Shown piece after piece: positions 1 to 5,676 of a stretch of DNA of 5,676 bases (position 1 is the first letter of the stretch; the number at the start of each line of letters is the position of its first letter). Made by a program: the position numbers and the translations under genes. The notes beneath the pieces are model-generated. The model ran no database searches. It was given only the letters and a program-made list of their open reading frames with translations, and was not told where the DNA came from. Where the stretch lies: assembly GCA_938004025.1 (NCBI GenBank), contig CALKXC010000468.1:1-5676 (forward strand), given 5' to 3'. The stretch comes from an uncultured Leucothrix sp. GTDB taxonomy: Bacteria; Pseudomonadota; Gammaproteobacteria; Thiotrichales; Thiotrichaceae.

Positions 1-372
1 GTTTCTCAACTTACTGATATCCAGTATAAAATGCGTCAGCATATTGATTTAAAAATTGAGAATATTTTCTTTGACGAAGAGAAAGTTGACCTGCCGGATA
101 TATTGATCGTTTTATTAAGCGATGATTATTTTACATCAGCCACTTATGTATCGTTGGAAAGTCAGCTGTCGCAAGAAACAGGGTTAAAGCCAATCGTAAT
201 TCCAGTAATTGCCGATGGGGTTGAAAAAGGGGAAGGCAGCTTTTTATTAGAAATGGCGTGCCTACCTGCAGACAAAAAGCCATTGCAACAATGGCGTGTG
301 AAAAGTGCGTTTTGGTCGAGCATCAATAAATCGCTAATTAAAAGCATTAGGTATGCGGCTGGCCTTAAGTAA
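1..372 (+). CDS. TIR-domain protein, C-terminal part (5' end outside window)
   Basis: The frame is open from base 1, so this is the last 123 codons of a longer protein; the Met at 31 is probably internal. Numbering from that Met, a hydrophobic strand DILIVLLS (23-30) leads into S30-D-D-Y-F-T-S36 and then Glu43. This matches the spacing of the TIR-domain segment that carries the catalytic glutamate of NAD-cleaving TIR enzymes. A second strand, PIVIPVI (54-60), and the late motif LPADKKPLQQW (78-88) resemble the LPKDGKPV-x-x-W motif of bacterial TIR_2-type domains. The N-terminal part of the domain and any fused effector or sensor region lie off the left edge. Bacterial TIR proteins often act in antiphage defence or as toxins by degrading or cyclising NAD; that role is inferred here. 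Downstream galU is unrelated and is separated by a probable terminator. Confidence 0.72.
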   Translation, partial: VSQLTDIQYKMRQHIDLKIENIFFDEEKVDLPDILIVLLSDDYFTSATYVSLESQLSQETGLKPIVIPVIADGVEKGEGSFLLEMACLPADKKPLQQWRVKSAFWSSINKSLIKSIRYAAGLK

Positions 373-375
373 ACC

Positions 376-407
376 AGCTTTATTAATGAACGAATCGGCT
401 TTTTTTT
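376..407 (+). terminator. Possible intrinsic terminator after the TIR gene
   Basis: AGCT (376-379) can pair with GGCT (397-400), with one wobble pair. ATT (382-384) can pair with AAT (393-395) across a small internal loop. The structure is followed at once by a run of T to 407. The stem is short and imperfect, so the T-run is the main support. An alternative 5-bp stem, GCTGG (358-362) with CCAGC (374-378), overlaps the stop codon. Either would separate the TIR gene from galU. Confidence 0.4.
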
Positions 408-465
408 ACACTTAACTACTGCTATAAAGCAACTACTAACGGTAGTACCTTTGAGATAAGTGAGC

Positions 466-494
466 TTGCTGGCTTTTGCGCAGATGTGTAATAA
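466..494 (+). promoter_or_regulatory. Candidate sigma70 promoter for galU
   Basis: TTGCTG (466-471) and TAATAA (489-494) are separated by 17 bases and resemble -35 and -10 boxes. Transcription would start near position 501, leaving a leader of about 80 bases before the preferred galU start at 581. Both boxes are imperfect. The rest of the gap between 408 and 550 holds only a small inverted repeat, ACTAC (432-436) with GTAGT (442-446), to which I assign no function. Confidence 0.35.
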
Positions 495-580
495 TTGTGT
501 GGAAATTAAGAACCAACGGGCCTTCTATACAGGCGATAATAATAAGATAAATGCCCCAAATATTAATAAATGAGACCCCT

Positions 581-1480
581 ATGAGCCCTCAAAAAATCCG
601 TAAAGCAGTAATTCCCGTTGCTGGACTAGGCACACGAATGTTGCCAGCTACCAAGGCTATTCCAAAAGAAATGCTTCCTATTGTTGATAAGCCAATGATT
701 CAATACATCGTTAATGAATGCATTGCCGCAGGAATCAAGGAAATAGTACTAGTAACGCATTCAAGTAAGAATTCTATCGAAAATCATTTTGATACGAGTT
801 ACGAATTAGAAGCTACCTTAGAAAAAAGAGTTAAGCGTCAGTTACTAGACGAGGTACGCTCAATTTGCCCAGCCGATGTCACTATCATGCAAGTGCGTCA
901 GGGTGTTGCAAAAGGTTTAGGTCATGCGGTGCTTTGCGCTGAACCTCTAATAGGTAATGAGCCCTTTGTTGTGGTGCTACCTGATGTCATTATTGATGAT
1001 TATCATAGTGATTTAACCACTGAAAACTTAGCAGAAATGATCCGATTGTTTGACTTGAACGGTGAAAGTCAGATCATGGTTGAGCCTGTTCCAATGGAAT
1101 TGGTAAGCGGTTACGGTGTTGCTGATGTAAATGGCCATGAGCTTGCACCAGGAGCATCTGCTCCAATGACTGAGGTAGTTGAGAAGCCGCCGGTTGACGA
1201 AGCACCTTCTAACCTTGCAGTTGTGGGGCGTTATGTACTCAGTCACAGGATATGGGACCTTCTTAAACAGACACCAGTTGGTGCCGGTGACGAGATTCAG
1301 TTGACTGATGCTATTGCAATGCTGATGAAGCAAGAAACAGTAAACGCTTTCAATATCACCGGTAAAAGTCATGACTGTGGTTCTAAATTAAGCTACATGG
1401 TTGCTAATGTAGAGTATGGTTTAAGGCATGCTGGTATCGGAGAAAGGTTCCGTAAAGCACTCTCAGAAATAAAATTATAA
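581..1480 (+). CDS. galU: UTP--glucose-1-phosphate uridylyltransferase (UDP-glucose pyrophosphorylase)
   Basis: This cytoplasmic enzyme joins UTP and glucose-1-phosphate to give UDP-glucose and pyrophosphate, feeding LPS, exopolysaccharide and galactose metabolism. With 299 residues it is close to the roughly 300 usual for bacterial GalU and can be aligned by eye with the E. coli protein over its whole length. The nucleotide-binding signature [12 protein letters not shown] starts at residue 14. Other hallmarks are KEMLP (29-33), the metal-binding Asp in VLPDV (Asp135), EKP (201-203), [10 protein letters not shown] (234-243) and GKSHDCG (261-267). The start at 581 is preferred because VIPV then falls at about residue 10, as in E. 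coli, and a weak GAG lies 6 bases upstream. An in-frame ATG at 551 would add ten residues unlike the family, with no clear ribosome site. The gene ends 64 bases before amgK on the same strand; no convincing terminator lies between them, so co-transcription is possible. Confidence 0.97.
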   Translation: MSPQKIRKAVIPVAGLGTRMLPATKAIPKEMLPIVDKPMIQYIVNECIAAGIKEIVLVTHSSKNSIENHFDTSYELEATLEKRVKRQLLDEVRSICPADVTIMQVRQGVAKGLGHAVLCAEPLIGNEPFVVVLPDVIIDDYHSDLTTENLAEMIRLFDLNGESQIMVEPVPMELVSGYGVADVNGHELAPGASAPMTEVVEKPPVDEAPSNLAVVGRYVLSHRIWDLLKQTPVGAGDEIQLTDAIAMLMKQETVNAFNITGKSHDCGSKLSYMVANVEYGLRHAGIGERFRKALSEIKL

Positions 1481-1544
1481 CGTACTTTTTTTATGCAAAT
1501 TGCGTGGGCATAATATACCGACATATTAAAAAGGTTGGCAAATT

Positions 1545-2549
1545 ATGCCTAGCGATTTACGACTGGAACAGCTTTCTCGCTGGGTCCATAAAAGCAAACC
1601 AAATGCAAAGCTAGCGTCGGCATCAGCAGACGCCAGCTTTAGGCGTTACTTTCGAGTTTACGATCAAGAGCAAACATGGATTGCCATGGATGCCCCGCCT
1701 GAAAAAGAAAACCTTGTGCCCTTTATTGATGTCGGTGAGCGTTTACTTGCCGCTTCGGTTCGTGCCCCTGTGATTTACCAAAGCGACTTAGAGCAAGGCT
1801 TTCTGTTGATGGATGATTTTGGCAGCGTTCCCTATTTGACAGAACTTAATGCCGAAACTGCTGATCATCTGTATTTAGACGCTTTAAAAGCACTGGTGAA
1901 AATCCAGTCTGCCAATAGTAATCAGCTTCCAAACTATGATGAGGAGTTGCTGCAGACTGAGTTAATGCTCATGCCTGAATGGTTCCTCAGTAAGCACTTG
2001 GAGATTGAGTTACAAGATTCAGAGAAAAGTGCTTTAAAAGCCGTATTTGCATTGCTTGTTGATAACGCACTTGAGCAACCTCAGGTATTTGTACATCGTG
2101 ATTATCACTCACGTAATCTCATGATCACGAGTGAAAATAATCCCGGTGTTATTGATTACCAGGACGCAGTCTTAGGGCCTATTTGTTATGACTTGGCCTC
2201 TATTCTGCGTGATTGCTACATTGTCTGGCCAGAAAGCTCAGTAAATCGCTGGGTTGAAGATTATCGCCGTCTGGCTATTGAAGCCAATTTACTGAGTGAT
2301 GAAGTTGATCCAGAGCAATTCAAGCGATGGTTTGACCTGATCGGTTTGCAACGTCACTTGAAAGTTTTAGGTATATTTGCCCGGCTTAGTCATAGAGATG
2401 GAAAGCACAATTACTTAAATGATTTACTCCTGACTTTAAGTTATGTCCTTTCTGTAGCAGAGCGTTATCCTGAAACTTCCGCACTAATAGATATATTCAG
2501 GCGATATGAAATTCCTCAAAGAATAGGAACGGTTGAGATTCCAGCATGA
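1545..2549 (+). CDS. amgK: N-acetylmuramate/N-acetylglucosamine anomeric kinase (AmgK-type aminoglycoside phosphotransferase fold)
   Basis: AmgK phosphorylates the anomeric hydroxyl of MurNAc (and GlcNAc) with ATP, giving the 1-phosphate used by MurU in cytoplasmic peptidoglycan recycling. The 334-residue length suits the family. The N-terminus carries SADASFRRYFRV (27-38), characteristic of this kinase group. HRDYHSRN (184-191) is the catalytic loop with Asp186 as probable base, and IDYQDA (203-208) supplies the metal-binding Asp204, as in APH/choline-kinase-like folds. The ATG at 1545 has AAGG ten bases upstream. A CATAAT at 1509-1514 could act as a -10 box, but I find no good -35 partner, so read-through from galU is the simpler reading. 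The stop codon overlaps the murU start (ATGA), indicating translational coupling. The partner murU strongly supports the assignment over a generic phosphotransferase. Confidence 0.9.
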   Translation: MPSDLRLEQLSRWVHKSKPNAKLASASADASFRRYFRVYDQEQTWIAMDAPPEKENLVPFIDVGERLLAASVRAPVIYQSDLEQGFLLMDDFGSVPYLTELNAETADHLYLDALKALVKIQSANSNQLPNYDEELLQTELMLMPEWFLSKHLEIELQDSEKSALKAVFALLVDNALEQPQVFVHRDYHSRNLMITSENNPGVIDYQDAVLGPICYDLASILRDCYIVWPESSVNRWVEDYRRLAIEANLLSDEVDPEQFKRWFDLIGLQRHLKVLGIFARLSHRDGKHNYLNDLLLTLSYVLSVAERYPETSALIDIFRRYEIPQRIGTVEIPA

Positions 2550-3217
2550 AGGCTATGATATTAGCAGCAGGGTCAGGTACTCGCATGCAGCCCTTAACGG
2601 CTCATTTGCCAAAGCCATTGCTATCTGTTGGGGGGAAGCCACTTATTGTGTGGCACCTGGAACGCTTAAAGCGTAATGGGTTTCAAGAGGTGGTGATCAA
2701 TATTGCATGGCTGGGTTATAAGATTCCTGAGATTTTGGGTAATGGCGAGCAATTCGGCTTATCGATAGAGTATTCTGACGAGCAAGAAGAAATGGCACTT
2801 GAAACAGCGGGAGGGATTATTAAGGCGCTTCCAATCCTTGGTGCTGAGCCATTCTTAGTCGTTAACGGGGATATCTGGTGTGATTATGAGTACAGGTCCA
2901 TTTCACCATTGCTTGATAGTGATCTAGCGCATTTGATCTTAGTTGATAACCCTGCCCATAATCCCAATGGGGACTTCCTGTTAAAATCTGGAAGGGTTTA
3001 TAGCGACGGCTTTTCACAGCTGACTTTCTCTGGAATTGCCTATTATCATCCAGATTTCTTTAAGCAGCGGCCTTATGGCAAGCAAGCATTACTACCAATA
3101 ATGAGAGATGCGATGTCGCTAGGTCGTGTCAGTGGGGAGCACCATAAAGGCATGTGGCAGGATATAGGGACACCAGAACGTTTAGCAGAGCTAGATCGGT
3201 CGTTAGAGTCGATATAG
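2546..3217 (+). CDS. murU: N-acetylmuramate alpha-1-phosphate uridylyltransferase
   Basis: MurU converts MurNAc-1-phosphate and UTP to UDP-MurNAc. Recycled cell-wall sugar thus re-enters peptidoglycan synthesis without passing through MurA, the fosfomycin target. The 223-residue single nucleotidyltransferase domain starts with LAAGSGTRMQPLT (6-18) and PKPLL (22-26). It continues with ETAGGI (86-91), the metal-binding Asp109 in NGDIWCD (107-113), VDNPAHNPNGDF (133-144), which is typical of MurU, and a second acidic site, Asp206, in WQDIGTP (204-210). The length and the VDNPAH segment favour MurU over longer glucose- or mannose-1-phosphate enzymes. The start overlaps the amgK stop by 4 bases, with GAG at 2535-2537 as a weak ribosome site inside amgK. 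The stop codon lies in the right arm of a 12-bp inverted repeat and only 22 bases from the convergent lipA stop. Confidence 0.92.
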   Translation: MKAMILAAGSGTRMQPLTAHLPKPLLSVGGKPLIVWHLERLKRNGFQEVVINIAWLGYKIPEILGNGEQFGLSIEYSDEQEEMALETAGGIIKALPILGAEPFLVVNGDIWCDYEYRSISPLLDSDLAHLILVDNPAHNPNGDFLLKSGRVYSDGFSQLTFSGIAYYHPDFFKQRPYGKQALLPIMRDAMSLGRVSGEHHKGMWQDIGTPERLAELDRSLESI

Positions 3218-3226
3218 CTCTGCTAA
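3182..3226. repeat. Perfect 12-bp inverted repeat spanning the murU stop codon, between convergent murU and lipA
   Basis: TTAGCAGAGCTA (3182-3193) is the exact reverse complement of TAGCTCTGCTAA (3215-3226). After one mismatch (3194/3214) the pairing continues with ATCG (3195-3198) against CGAT (3210-3213) and two wobble pairs, leaving a loop of about seven bases. The left arm codes for murU residues near the C-terminus and the right arm contains the stop codon. Neither side has a U-rich tail, so this is not a textbook intrinsic terminator. Its place between convergent genes suggests a transcript 3'-end or stabilising hairpin, which is inference. Confidence 0.75.
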
Positions 3227-3239
3227 TATAGGTAATCAA

Positions 3240-4202
3240 TTAGAACTGTTGAACAAGTCCTTCAGCCTGTAAGTCAGCATGATAAGACGAACGAACCATC
3301 GGCCCACTGGCAACGTGAGTGAAACCCATTTCATAACCAATGACTTCTAGCTGTTTAAATTCTTCTGGTGTTACAAACCGTTCTACAGCTAAATGGTCGA
3401 GGCTTGGTTGCAGGTATTGACCCAGTGTCAACATGTTGCAGCCATGATCCAAAAGGTCCTGCATAACGCTCTGAACTTCTTCTAAGCTTTCGCCTAAGCC
3501 CAGCATTAAACCGGACTTTGTAGGGATGTCTGGGTACATGCCTTTGAATTTCTTTATGAGATCTAAAGACCATTGATAATCTGAACCAGGGCGGGCCTTT
3601 TTGTATAAACGCGGCACAGTTTCTAGGTTATGATTAAACACATCAGGAGGTGAATTGCTCATGATCTCCAGTGCGATGTCCATACGTCCTCTAAAATCAG
3701 GTGTAAGGATTTCAATGTTAATGCCAGGATTCAACTCGCGCGTTTTCCTAATGCATTCAACAAAGTGACCTGCACCACCATCCCTCAAATCATCTCTATC
3801 GACTGAGGTGATTACGACATACCTCAAGCCCATTGCTTTGATCGTCTCAGCCATATTAATTGGCTCTTCCTGGTCTAATGGATCTGGCCTACCATGTGCA
3901 ACATCACAGAAAGGACACCTGCGTGTACAGATAGCCCCCATAATCATGAAGGTGGCGGTTCCTTTGGTGAAGCACTCCCCAAGGTTAGGGCAGGCTGCCT
4001 CTTCACAAACCGTATTAAGCTTTTGTTCCCGAAGAATCTCTTTTAGGCGTCTAACTTCAGGGGTGGTGGGGGCTTTGGCGCGAATCCAAGAAGGTTTACG
4101 TTTGATTTCAGTACTAGGTACAACTTTAATGGGTATGCGGGCAACTTTCTCTGCACCACGCAATTTAACACCTTGGGTAACTTTCGAAGTACTTTCACTC
4201 AT
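3240..4202 (-). CDS. lipA: Lipoyl synthase (radical SAM)
   Basis: LipA inserts two sulfur atoms into octanoyl groups bound to lipoyl domains of 2-oxoacid dehydrogenases and the glycine cleavage system. It uses a radical-SAM [4Fe-4S] cluster and sacrifices an auxiliary cluster as sulfur source. The 320-residue length is normal. [12 protein letters not shown] gives the auxiliary-cluster cysteines 66, 71 and 77 (C-x4-C-x5-C). CTRRCPFC gives the radical-SAM cysteines 92, 96 and 99 (C-x3-C-x2-C). RSSY (304-307) near the C-terminus supplies the conserved serine ligand motif. The GAAGG about eight bases before the ATG serves as ribosome site. The usual partner lipB is on neither side: murU is convergent downstream and the histidine-rich gene lies upstream behind a terminator. 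The gene therefore appears to be transcribed alone from its own promoter. Confidence 0.97.
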   Translation of the reverse strand: MSESTSKVTQGVKLRGAEKVARIPIKVVPSTEIKRKPSWIRAKAPTTPEVRRLKEILREQKLNTVCEEAACPNLGECFTKGTATFMIMGAICTRRCPFCDVAHGRPDPLDQEEPINMAETIKAMGLRYVVITSVDRDDLRDGGAGHFVECIRKTRELNPGINIEILTPDFRGRMDIALEIMSNSPPDVFNHNLETVPRLYKKARPGSDYQWSLDLIKKFKGMYPDIPTKSGLMLGLGESLEEVQSVMQDLLDHGCNMLTLGQYLQPSLDHLAVERFVTPEEFKQLEVIGYEMGFTHVASGPMVRSSYHADLQAEGLVQQF

Positions 4203-4237
4203 GATTTTGCCTTCAGAACAGGGTTATCTAAGGCGTG

Positions 4238-4246
4238 AGTATAACA
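4238..4246 (-). promoter_or_regulatory. Possible second lipA promoter (extended -10)
   Basis: On the - strand this reads TGTTATACT, an extended -10 element (TG-n-TATACT, one mismatch to TATAAT). It would place a start about 30 bases before the lipA ATG. No good -35 box accompanies it, which extended -10 promoters can tolerate. Confidence 0.3.
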
Positions 4247-4286
4247 AGAAATCTATGAAAGCTACCGTAATTCAATGCTTCGATAG

Positions 4287-4315
4287 ATTAGATTTTCTAT
4301 AGGCGGAGTTGTCAA
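4287..4315 (-). promoter_or_regulatory. Sigma70 promoter of lipA
   Basis: On the - strand a perfect TTGACA -35 box (4310-4315) is followed after exactly 17 bases by TCTAAT (4287-4292), which matches five of the six -10 consensus bases. Transcription would start near 4280, giving a leader of about 78 bases to the lipA ATG. A small inverted repeat, TTGTC (4309-4313) with GACAA (4320-4324), overlaps the -35 box and could be an operator or chance. Confidence 0.62.
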
Positions 4316-4340
4316 AAAAGACAAAATAGAATTTGTATAA

Positions 4341-4373
4341 ACAAGAAGGGGCGCCAATTAATTGGCGCCCCTT
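4341..4373 (-). terminator. Intrinsic terminator of the histidine-rich repeat gene
   Basis: Positions 4346-4373 form a perfect 28-bp palindrome: a GC-rich stem with GGGGCGCC and GGCGCCCC around an AATTAATT centre. On the - strand it is followed by TTCTTGTTT, a moderately U-rich tail, 28 bases after the stop of the histidine-rich gene. It insulates lipA from read-through. On the + strand the tail is only CCCCTTTAG, so activity that way would be weaker. Confidence 0.85.
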
Positions 4374-4400
4374 TAGTGTCAATGAAATGATGACTTAAAA

Positions 4401-5219
4401 CTAGTACTTTCTAACAACTCGAACAACTGAGCCGTTACGGTTAAGCGCATCTGTTAAAGCACAGTCCGCTCTTTCAACCTCGCTGTGATGTCCATGATCA
4501 CCATGCAAAAAGTGTTGTTTTGCATTGTGTTGAACCGGTGAATGAGCGGGATAACTTGATCTAGACATAATGGTAGTCACTGGCCCTGCACCTCTGTTCA
4601 GTGCATCGGTTAATTCACAATCAGCTTTTTCAGCATGAGTGTGATGTGAGTGGCCATGGTGCTGAATCTTACCGGTATGTTTCATTGGTGCTGGCTTACC
4701 ACCTTGAATATAGTGATGATTCGCAGACTTAACAGGACGATTAAATTTTTGATTAGAAATAATCGTAGTGACTGGGTTAGCACCTCGGTTTAGTGAATCA
4801 GTCAGCTCGCAGTCTAATACCTGTGCCTGAGTGTGATGTCCGTGACCCGCGTGGCGATTACTTTGCTGAATTCGTTGAATAGGCTTCCTAGCTTGCACTG
4901 GTTGTTGCTTTACGAAACGTGGCTGCGTTACAGGCTGACGCTTTTGTTGTTGGGCCACTTGAGCGTTAACATAAACTGGTTTTCGATAGCTGAGTGGTGT
5001 GGTCACACTACTGCTACCTTGAGGGGTATTTTCAAGTGCTGCTGCTTCACCTTCGGCATAACCACGACGATATCCTGCATCTAGGCAGTCTTTGCAGTTT
5101 GCTAGGCGAGGCTTTGCTTGCTGGGCAACTTGATCTTCTGAGCCATCAGAGCCAGCGTGTGCGGCAGTAGCAAAAACAGCCAATAAACTGATAAATAAAG
5201 AAGTGAATAATATTTTCAT
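4401..5219 (-). CDS. Unrecognised secreted/periplasmic protein with three His-rich DCxLTDxLNR repeats
   Basis: I do not recognise this 272-residue protein. Residues 1-22 form a classic signal peptide: Lys2, a hydrophobic core, and AHA before a likely cut at 22/23. The mature part starts with an acidic stretch, then a CxxC (Cys42, Cys45) and a G-Y-R-R-G-Y-x-E-G-E patch to about residue 57. A Gln/Pro/Lys-rich linker of low complexity follows to about 120. Three repeats then occupy roughly 123-154, 187-219 and 239-268. Each has a cluster of His with Gly/Ser (such as HGHSHHTH), then 7-9 residues later D-C-x-L-T-D-x-L-N-R, with Cys137, Cys201 and Cys253; the first two end in PVTTI. The His clusters suggest binding of zinc, copper, nickel or cobalt, which is inference from composition. 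GGAAA seven bases before the ATG is a plausible ribosome site. The gene is monocistronic, closed by a strong terminator, and divergent from ubiE. I found no clear promoter. Confidence 0.85.
   Translation of the reverse strand: MKILFTSLFISLLAVFATAAHAGSDGSEDQVAQQAKPRLANCKDCLDAGYRRGYAEGEAAALENTPQGSSSVTTPLSYRKPVYVNAQVAQQQKRQPVTQPRFVKQQPVQARKPIQRIQQSNRHAGHGHHTQAQVLDCELTDSLNRGANPVTTIISNQKFNRPVKSANHHYIQGGKPAPMKHTGKIQHHGHSHHTHAEKADCELTDALNRGAGPVTTIMSRSSYPAHSPVQHNAKQHFLHGDHGHHSEVERADCALTDALNRNGSVVRVVRKY
4416..4505 (-). repeat. Protein repeat 3 of the His-rich protein
   Basis: Encodes residues 239-268: His239, 242, 244 and 245, then ADCALTDALNR. The tail is changed to NGSVVRVV, so the PVTTI of the other two is lost. 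The protein ends four residues later. The cysteine lies 52 residues after that of repeat 2. Confidence 0.78.
4563..4661 (-). repeat. Protein repeat 2 of the His-rich protein
   Basis: Encodes residues 187-219: the densest His cluster (187, 188, 190, 192, 193, 195), then ADCELTDALNR and GAGPVTTI. Its cysteine lies 64 residues after that of repeat 1. Confidence 0.8.
4758..4853 (-). repeat. Protein repeat 1 of the His-rich protein
   Basis: Encodes residues 123-154: a His cluster (His123, 126, 128, 129), then LDCELTDSLNR and GANPVTTI. It is almost identical in protein to repeat 2 after the cysteine, but its codons differ at many third positions. Confidence 0.8.
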
Positions 5220-5282
5220 AGTGACGTTTCCGGTCGATTATTTTTTGTTTATTAAGCCTAATGGCATAACAGTGACATTGGT

Positions 5283-5291
5283 TGCTACAAT
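5283..5291 (+). promoter_or_regulatory. Candidate extended -10 promoter for ubiE
   Basis: TG-C-TACAAT is an extended -10 element with one mismatch in the hexamer and no good -35 box. It would give a leader of about 85 bases. A rival candidate is TTAACA (5334-5339) with TAAAAA (5358-5363) at 18-base spacing. The 164-base divergent gap must also hold the promoter of the histidine-rich gene, which I could not place. Confidence 0.3.
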
Positions 5292-5383
5292 AAGGCTTGA
5301 GAGCGGTTAGCCGTTATGTAAAAACGAACCGAATTAACATTTCCTAAGATGAATGGTTAAAAATAGGCTTTAGGTAAAAAAAT

Positions 5384-5676
5384 ATGTCAGATAAAAATAC
5401 AACCACTCACTTCGGCTTTGAAAATGTAGCCGTTGAAGAAAAAGTAACTAAGGTGGGCGAGGTATTCCACTCAGTTGCAAGTAAATACGACATTATGAAC
5501 GACCTCATGTCTGGAGGAATTCACCGCCTTTGGAAGCGTTATACCATTAATAAATCAGGTGCGAGAAGAGGTCATCAGATATTAGATTTAGCAGGTGGTA
5601 CGGGCGATTTAGCCGCTAAGTTCACTCGAATCGTTGGCCCTACCGGCAAAGTTATATTGTCAGATATCAATTCATC
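5384..5676 (+). CDS. ubiE: Ubiquinone/menaquinone biosynthesis C-methyltransferase, N-terminal part (3' end outside window)
   Basis: UbiE is a SAM-dependent methyltransferase that adds the ring C-methyl group in ubiquinone synthesis and methylates demethylmenaquinone. The visible 97 full codons can be aligned by eye with the E. coli N-terminus: THFGF (8-12), [17 protein letters not shown] (27-43), GIHRLWKR (45-52), and the SAM-binding motif [11 protein letters not shown] (67-76), followed by GKVILSDIN (88-96). The ATG at 5384 matches the family start; the TAGG near 5371-5374 is a weak ribosome site about nine bases upstream. About 60 percent of the protein lies beyond the right edge. In many gammaproteobacteria ubiJ and ubiB follow, which cannot be seen here. 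It is divergent from the histidine-rich gene. Confidence 0.96.
   Translation, partial: MSDKNTTTHFGFENVAVEEKVTKVGEVFHSVASKYDIMNDLMSGGIHRLWKRYTINKSGARRGHQILDLAGGTGDLAAKFTRIVGPTGKVILSDINS

Noticed and set aside
551..580. Upstream ATG of galU giving a 10-residue extension
   Set aside because: The added residues do not fit the family N-terminus and there is no ribosome site before 551; the ATG at 581 matches E. coli GalU length and position.
1028..1372. 114-residue open frame on the - strand inside galU
   Set aside because: Antisense shadow of a fully conserved GalU; the protein has no recognisable pattern.
3808..4302. 164-residue open frame on the + strand
   Set aside because: It lies mostly antisense to lipA, whose cysteine motifs are unmistakable. 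Its translation shows no family motif or ribosome site, and its end covers the lipA promoter.
4416..4853. Three regularly spaced similar segments, considered as CRISPR-like or DNA tandem repeats
   Set aside because: The DNA copies differ at many third codon positions and the spacing is unequal; the likeness is at protein level within one coding frame.
4833..5084. 83-residue leucine-rich open frame on the + strand
   Set aside because: Antisense to the His-rich gene; the leucines come from the complement of its Gln/Lys-rich codons, and no ribosome site is visible.
5297..5320. TTGAGA and TATGTA as a ubiE promoter
   Set aside because: The spacer is only 12 bases, too short for a sigma70 promoter.

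Overview
The window reads as a chromosomal segment of a Gram-negative gammaproteobacterium, probably a marine or Oceanospirillales-like lineage. GalU, LipA and the UbiE N-terminus are close to the Escherichia coli proteins as I remember them, and an adjacent AmgK-MurU pair is typical of Pseudomonas and related gammaproteobacteria. The lineage is inferred from remembered protein sequences only.

Layout from left to right. (1) 1-372, + strand: the C-terminal part of a TIR-domain protein that enters from the left edge, followed by a weak hairpin and T-run terminator. (2) 551/581-3217, + strand: galU, amgK and murU. These are a UDP-glucose pyrophosphorylase, a sugar-1-kinase of the MurNAc/GlcNAc recycling route, and the uridylyltransferase that makes UDP-MurNAc. 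amgK and murU overlap by 4 bases. (3) A perfect 12-bp inverted repeat spans the murU stop codon, where murU meets convergent lipA. (4) 3240-4202, - strand: lipA, lipoyl synthase, with a good sigma70 promoter upstream. (5) 4401-5219, - strand: an unrecognised secreted protein with three histidine-rich repeats, each followed by a D-C-x-L-T-D-x-L-N-R signature. It ends in a perfect 28-bp palindromic terminator. (6) 5384 to the right edge, + strand: the start of ubiE, divergent from the histidine-rich gene.

How the genes fit together. GalU supplies UDP-glucose for envelope polysaccharides. AmgK and MurU recycle peptidoglycan sugar directly to UDP-MurNAc, bypassing the MurA step that fosfomycin blocks. 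The + strand block is therefore a nucleotide-sugar and cell-envelope cluster. LipA and UbiE are housekeeping cofactor enzymes for lipoate and for ubiquinone/menaquinone. The two parts not explained by housekeeping are the edge-truncated TIR protein, a possible NAD-cleaving immune effector, and the histidine-rich repeat protein, a possible periplasmic or secreted metal binder. I saw no tRNA, rRNA, CRISPR array or insertion sequence.
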